DNA from: Trileptium ribeirensis
Lineage: Eukaryota > Nematoda > Enoplea > Enoplida > Thoracostomopsidae
NCBI GenBank assembly: GCA_030248225.1
Contig: JASANE010030317.1
Location: 56,223 to 120,222 of the forward strand
Direction of reading: 5' to 3'
DNA length: 64,000 bases
The translations under genes were made by a program, and so were the position numbers. A model generated the notes under the pieces. It made no database searches and had not been told where the DNA came from. It saw nothing but the letters and a program-made list of their open reading frames with translations. Of this stretch, positions 58,636 to 64,000 are shown in pieces (position 1 is the first letter of the stretch; every line of letters starts with the position of its first letter).

Positions 58636-60091
58636 TCCTCCATTTAAAAGTTAGGTGAGCAGAACAAAATCACACATTTGTCCCCTCCCCTTCGCAGTGC
58701 GACAAAAATGACGCAAAAATTAACCACGTATCTTCTCATAGCGAATACAAAGCTGAGTGGATTAAGTGTCGCACCCTTATTCAAAGATCTATCACGGACT
58801 CTTGGCAACATTTATGTGGGGTTCACATACATATTTATCTTTATGTTATAATATAAACGCATGTTGCGCTAGCGTAATCAAATTTTTACGAGTCATGATA
58901 ATTCTCTTGGTCTTGCGTTGATGACGCTTTAAAGACAATACGCGAAGCAGGGACCAGCGAGACACCAATTAGACTTAGGGATACAACGAGACCTTGCAAG
59001 AAAGCAATGAATGAAGTCTTAACAAGTGCCAAGACTGTGAGTGTTGGACACAATGAAATATACTTTAGTTCATATTCTTGTCTTCCATTATACTCGAATA
59101 ATCAATGATAATGTCTAAATAAATTTTTCAATAATTTTCGTAAAATTTACAAAGGACATACTGATTCCTTGAAAATCAGATAGCAGCCTTACTCGTCTTT
59201 TAAAAAACTTTACTAAACTTTCTACGAAAGTAATAAGATTCAACCAAATTTGAGCAGTATTTTGCACCCAAATCTTCTGTTAAAATTGATGTATTTGACT
59301 TAATAAATTCGGGATTTTTTAACAAAATATAGGTTTTCAATTGATTATGAAAACGTGAAAGCTAATTTAAATATTAAATTTTTAAAATCAATCCATGTAG
59401 AGTAGCAAAAACTATTTCTTAGATATGTGCAAAAACACATAAAACTTTCCTTAGAAACTGCAGTTTGAAACACATTTCGCCCGTACTACATATTGTGAAG
59501 ACATTTTGTCCTAAAAACTTGTTAAAATCAGCTTGTTTTCTGATTATGATGAATACATCTACACAAGAATCGCGTGTAGATATACAAATATATAACTGAA
59601 AGTGTATATAAATTAAATATTATTAATCATATGTTTTACGTAAATACAATTCTGATCACTGGCTTATTTAGGGGGCATTGGGCCATGGTCCCAAACAAAA
59701 TTTTACGATCTCCCAAAAACTACTAAGTGTCTCCTTTACTTTTTTATCAATATCAGTGAATTATACATTGAACGTATTCCTGGGAAGTGTTCCAATAAAT
59801 TTTTTATTTAATTTATTTTACAATATAGTATGTGTAACATAAAAATGTTTTTGTATCACTGCTAAATAGTGTGCCTCGAACATGCTTTGCCCCTCAAAAG
59901 AAAATTCTGAATACGTCAATGATTCTGATATGGACTAAAGATAGAAACGCAACACCTATTTTATAGGTATGATCGTACAGTGTCAATTATGTTTTTAGCG
60001 GATTCGAAGCATAATTCACTGAACATTATATAAATACAAAGTTTCGTTGCTTCTGTTCTCTTAGCGAACTAAACATACAATACACTAGTGA
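58636..60091. other. Intergenic, nothing recognised
   Basis: AT-rich, with no supported feature. Confidence 0.45.
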
Positions 60092-60835
60092 AGCTCGCTT
60101 GCGAGCCAGAATTCGAGTGGTGAGAACAATCCCCCGTAGCAGAAGTGTGAAAAATATTTGCCACACAATATTTTTGAAACTCGCAATGAGCTTGTCGGCC
60201 CAGAAAACCCCATATCCGACACTAAAACCAACAATAAACACACATTCAGGTGCTTTTTCCGCGACTTCTCACCAAAAATTTCGAAAACGTCAATTTCTAT
60301 GCCAAGTATGAACCAGAAGTGTAAAAAATATTCACCCAACAATATTTTTAACACTTGCAATGAGTTTATCTGCCCATAAAACCCATATAAGACACTAAAA
60401 GCAACAAAAACACACATTTAGGTGCATTTCCCACGACTTTTCACCAAATATGAAATTTGGCGCCAACTATAAGCTTATAGACTCCAGATTGGGAAGTAGT
60501 TGAATAACTTTTTATATATCATTGGAAAGCCCTGGTAAAGCTACATGGAATAGGCCTATTAGTTTACGGATACCTCGTGTACTTATTGAGAAAAGTCGCA
60601 AAAACTGGAGAGTGTGCCCGAAAAATAGGCCAAAATGACGTCATTTTTCCCCATAACTTTTCCGGCTTCGTCACTACCCCTAAATCGACCATTGCGGTTC
60701 GAATGAGCTATCTTGTATCAAAATCCGCCCAACCGTTATCGATATCCAGGTGCGACAGACACACACACAGACAGGACCTCTCAACCCCCTCCAATGCCAA
60801 AATTGAAAATTCTCGTTCCACTCGAATGCAATTAA
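60092..60835 (-). mobile_element. Dispersed repeat, minus copy of the 30.8-kb element
   Basis: Reverse orientation of 30757-31625. It contains an extra internal duplication: a block with GAAGTGTAAAAAATATT, CAATATTTTT and TTTAGGTGC(A/T)TTT words occurs twice (about 60145-60290 and 60312-60430). Confidence 0.7.
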
Positions 60836-60857
60836 ACGTAATGTCGTAAATTTGATA

Positions 60858-60975
60858 TTTTCCAGTAGCTGACCTCCAACTTTCCCGAAAAACGATAACT
60901 TGGAAGATACAGCGATAATTTTGGTACCGTTCGACTCAAAGAGCTGGCAATATTTATGACAATTTTAGATTTTAG
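60858..60975 (+). repeat. Copy of the arm of the 18.75-kb fold-back family
   Basis: ATACAGCGATAATTTTGGTACC and TTCGACTCA words match both arms of the 18751-19259 element. Only one arm is present. Confidence 0.5.
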
Positions 60976-61227
60976 GCTATCAGTGGTCGATTTGGTTGCA
61001 ACAAATTTGTTCCAAAAGGTGATAAAAACGCATTTTACAACGCGCACACACTATGTTAAAATCTAAACCTCAATGACGTTTAGATGTATGCGGCAGTGTA
61101 TCACTTATCTCTTTTCACAAATCTTTCAGATTGTGTGAGAAATATGAGTAGTAACTGTGGCCGCAAGTGACGTCACCAAAATCGATCATTTTTTCACGTA
61201 TTCTACTCAATTTAATGAGTGAAGCCT

Positions 61228-61302
61228 GAGTGATACCAACCCGGATTAAACACCCAACCTGGGTATCAAAAGTACAGTGCTTTCCCAGTTGAACCACCGA
61301 GA
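61228..61302 (-). repeat. tRNA-like sequence (possible SINE head)
   Basis: On the minus strand TGGTTCAACTGGG matches a pol III A box and GTGTTTAATCC resembles a B box. The cloverleaf does not fold convincingly. Confidence 0.3.
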
Positions 61303-61410
61303 ACATGCACATACAAATCTGCAGGCACAAACGCTACATGACACGAGAATTTACATAGTCGGCAGCGGAATATATATTATGACTAAGAATCACGTTGTGA
61401 CATCCTATGA

Positions 61411-61800
61411 CAGAAAGCAAATTAATATCAATTCAGCTCTCTTTATATCGTGAATGACCATCTACTGTCCAACAACGTCGAGAAAGTTTAGCTGTTTGTC
61501 ATTGATGCTGCTTTATTCATCCAGCCTCATAAATCGCAAGCAAACTACTATTTATTATTCATTTTATCTCCGGTATATCCCAGTGCATGACAGTTTCAAG
61601 AATCACAGAAAGCAAATTAATATCAATTCAGGTCTCTATATATCAGGATGACCATCTACTGTCCCACAACGTCGAGCAACTTTAGCTGTTTGTCATTGAT
61701 GCTGCTTTATTCATCCAGCCTCATAAATCGCAAGCAAACTACTATTTATTATTCATTTTATCTCCGGTGTATCCCAATGCATGACAATTTCAAGAATCGA
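61411..61800 (+). repeat. Tandem duplication, two 195-bp units
   Basis: Units start at CAGAAAGCAAATTAATATC at 61411 and 61606 and are nearly identical throughout. Confidence 0.95.
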
Positions 61801-63160
61801 AACTAGTTAGTTATACTTTTCTATTATTCCGATATTAGTTTGGTTCTCTTGAGATACGGAGAAACGAACACCAACCACACAAAGAGAAACGTCAATATCA
61901 TATTTCGAGGTTTGCATTTGATGCAAGCTTTCATGCTTAAGCTTTCATGTATTACTTGCTTGCTAATACTGCATCCATTCCATGCTTATGTACATAAGCA
62001 TTTTATATATATTTCAACAATGTCAAAATCGTGACTTGCGGTAACAGCCTACTACCTAATAACTAACCAACTACAGATTGCTTTAGTACTGCAATCATTT
62101 TCAATATTCTCTCATTCGATACGTTATTATAATTATTATATCCTAAATACTCAAGCTTTATCGATAATTAGTTGTAGTCAAAATGCCAACATATAATGAT
62201 ATGACAGCAAACAGAAATTCTATATATAAATGCGTACTGTCACATGGTACGTCTGTGGTGGTTTAGTAAATAATTTTGCCCTATTAATTGCAATATCTTC
62301 AGTCTCGACGGTTTGAATTTGAGATACAACCTTTACTTTACTGGCACGTTTTACTAGGGCTATTGTCTCTCGTCTCTTTTAGTCAGCGTTGAGATGAAAT
62401 ATTAGTTGGCTAGTTAGTTAGTTTAGCGGCGTTCTTAGTAGTTTATAAGCATTCTATCTTCTTTTCGGGTTTGATGAAAATGGATGGTTACGAGTAGTGA
62501 CGATGTGAGCGGCTTAGCTTGTGAGCCTTTAAAGACGGCTGAGTGTGTTTTTGATGACTCGACTAATTTTCCAAGTCGTAACAACAGTCATAAGCAATTA
62601 ATTTCTAACGATGTTTTATGTAGATATATATTTCAAACGTTCTCCTTATAAGAGTAGCAGAGTGTTATATTATCAATTTTTGCGAACGCTATTGGTGGAA
62701 TTTCGATGAGCACCTAGTTCATTTACATACTAATGTTCGTATTTATTATATATTCTTATTCTATATATTGTATTCTACATTTCTTTACATATATATAGTA
62801 AGATATATTCATTTATGCTCGAAAGATCCACTTTTTGTAAAAGTACTGTTGTATCTCATAGGATATACCTAATTGTCGAAAATATTATAATATTCCCGCC
62901 TCATAGGACGGACGTTATATTGTTAGAAAAAAGAATTGTTTAGGTCGGGATGCGGAAGTTTTCTCCATTTAGATATATTCTTGGCCTCACATAAAATGCT
63001 AAGCTTAGGCTAAGGCTGGAGACTGTACATCGAAAACGCCATTCAACTCCTTGCCTCGAAACGTTATTTGGTCGTTATTCGTGAGATATCATTAGTTTAT
63101 TTTACTCAATGAATTTAGTATACATGTTTTTATAGCTTCAACAATTTATGACCAAATTTC
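61801..63160. other. Intergenic, nothing recognised
   Basis: AT-rich. A TTAGGC-like run (GCTTAGGCTAAGGC) lies near 63002. Confidence 0.45.
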
Positions 63161-63164
63161 TCCG

Positions 63165-63242
63165 GAGCTTCGAGTAATTAGCTCAGTATTTAGAGTAAAG
63201 CCGTTTAATATCTGCGGTGGCCTGTTCGAATTCCGCCTCTGG
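63165..63242 (+). repeat. tRNA-like sequence (pseudo-tRNA or SINE head)
   Basis: TTAGCTCAGTATTTAGAG matches a tRNA D-arm/A box and CTGTTCGAATTCC the B box, 43 bases apart. Anticodon and acceptor stems do not pair well, so it is not called a functional tRNA. Confidence 0.4.
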
Positions 63243-63539
63243 ATTGACATATTTGTGATGTGCTAAACTATAATTATGATAGTTTTAAAATTTGATTTTT
63301 AAACATCTGAAATGGCAGACATCAAATTGACAATCTCATTTGACAAATTTTCAGTTCACGTAACATTAGGAAATTGATCTATTCACTGAAGTAGCTTAGG
63401 TGCTATTTTTACGGTTATGAATAAGTAACCGTATGCAGTATGTACCATGTGCCATATGAGTAACTTCGGCAAGACGGCATAGAGGGCCGTGCCCCCCGTG
63501 CATCATCTATTCGAAATAGCACGGAAAAGTGAAGTCCAC

Positions 63540-63930
63540 GGTTATGTGTGAACGGAGCGTTTAAGGTATGCCCCCTAGCAGATTCAGTGCGCCTCCGTGC
63601 AAATTTTTGGTTACGTCCGGGTGCAATTCATGTATGGAGCGTTTAACCTATGCCCCCCTAGCATATTCAGTGCCCCTCCGTGCAAAATTTTCTGGTTATG
63701 ATGTATGAATGGAGAGTTTAAGCTATGTCCCATAGCAGATTCAGTGTCCCCCCGTGCAAAATGTTCTGGTTCCGCCCGTGTGCCATGTATGAATGGAGCG
63801 TATGACCCTCCGTGCAAAAATATCTGGTTACGCCCGTGTGCCATGCATGAATGGAGCTTTTAAGCTATGCACCCCCTAGCAGATTCATTACCCCTCAGTG
63901 CAAGAGTTTCTGGTTACGCCCGTGTGCCAT
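63540..63930 (+). repeat. Tandem array, about 85-bp unit, five copies
   Basis: GTGCAAA...TCTGGTTACG anchors occur at 63597, 63682, 63754, 63813 and 63899. The shorter intervals are units with internal deletions. CCCCCTAGCAGATTCA words are also repeated. Confidence 0.85.
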
Positions 63931-64000
63931 GTGCTTTTAGGAATATCTTCCTTTTTCAAGAGCAGCTTCAAATAGCAATACGTAACTGAACCAAAGCAAA

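Noticed and set aside
21630..63020. True interstitial telomere blocks
   Set aside because: The runs are short and degenerate, and at least two belong to a dispersed repeat.

Overview
The window looks like nuclear DNA of an invertebrate animal with a repeat-rich genome. It is AT-rich with scattered GC-rich blocks. Host coding is sparse and nearly everything recognisable is a transposable element. I cannot fix the phylum. TTAGGC-like runs occur, but they sit inside dispersed repeats and do not prove a nematode. The only convincing host gene is a single-exon ionotropic-glutamate-receptor-like gene with a deleted duplicate nearby, a pattern known from divergent chemoreceptor families in protostomes.

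Left edge (1-7.6 kb, minus strand): a retroelement with a Ty3/gypsy-type gag (capsid part, a frame change, then a zinc knuckle and an Arg/Tyr/Asn-rich tail). An in-frame TAG follows, and then one open frame of about 1,230 codons that runs off the window. That frame ends in an envelope-like region (hydrophobic leader, RKKR site, fusion-peptide-like Ala/Gly/Val stretch). No reverse transcriptase, RNase H or integrase motif was seen between gag and the envelope-like part. This gag-(no pol)-env layout is the most unusual object in the window.

11.4-22.6 kb: an iGluR/IR-like receptor gene (11556-12797) that appears to lack the M2 pore loop. A second copy at 22.0-22.6 kb has lost most of its coding part. 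Between them lie a decayed CR1-type LINE (14.57-18.6 kb) with a 2A-like peptide motif and a PHD-type zinc finger in its first ORF, two fold-back elements, and a degraded, unidentified coding-like tract near 20 kb.

24-55 kb: dense non-autonomous DNA transposons with visible target duplications. TAA/TTA duplications (PIF/Harbinger-like) occur at 26.3, 31.6, 48.0 (nested pair) and 54.1 kb. Eight-base duplications (hAT-like) occur at 41.7 and 44.7 kb. LINE 3' ends lie at 33.8-34.8 kb (plus) and 45.8-46.1 kb (minus). GC-rich tracts without ORFs (7-10 kb, 36.4-41.6 kb) hold several strong hairpins.

51-64 kb: tandem arrays (152-bp, 128-bp, 195-bp and about 85-bp units), an inverted copy of the 30.8-kb repeat, and tRNA-like sequences. 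No host gene was recognised in the right-hand 40 kb.
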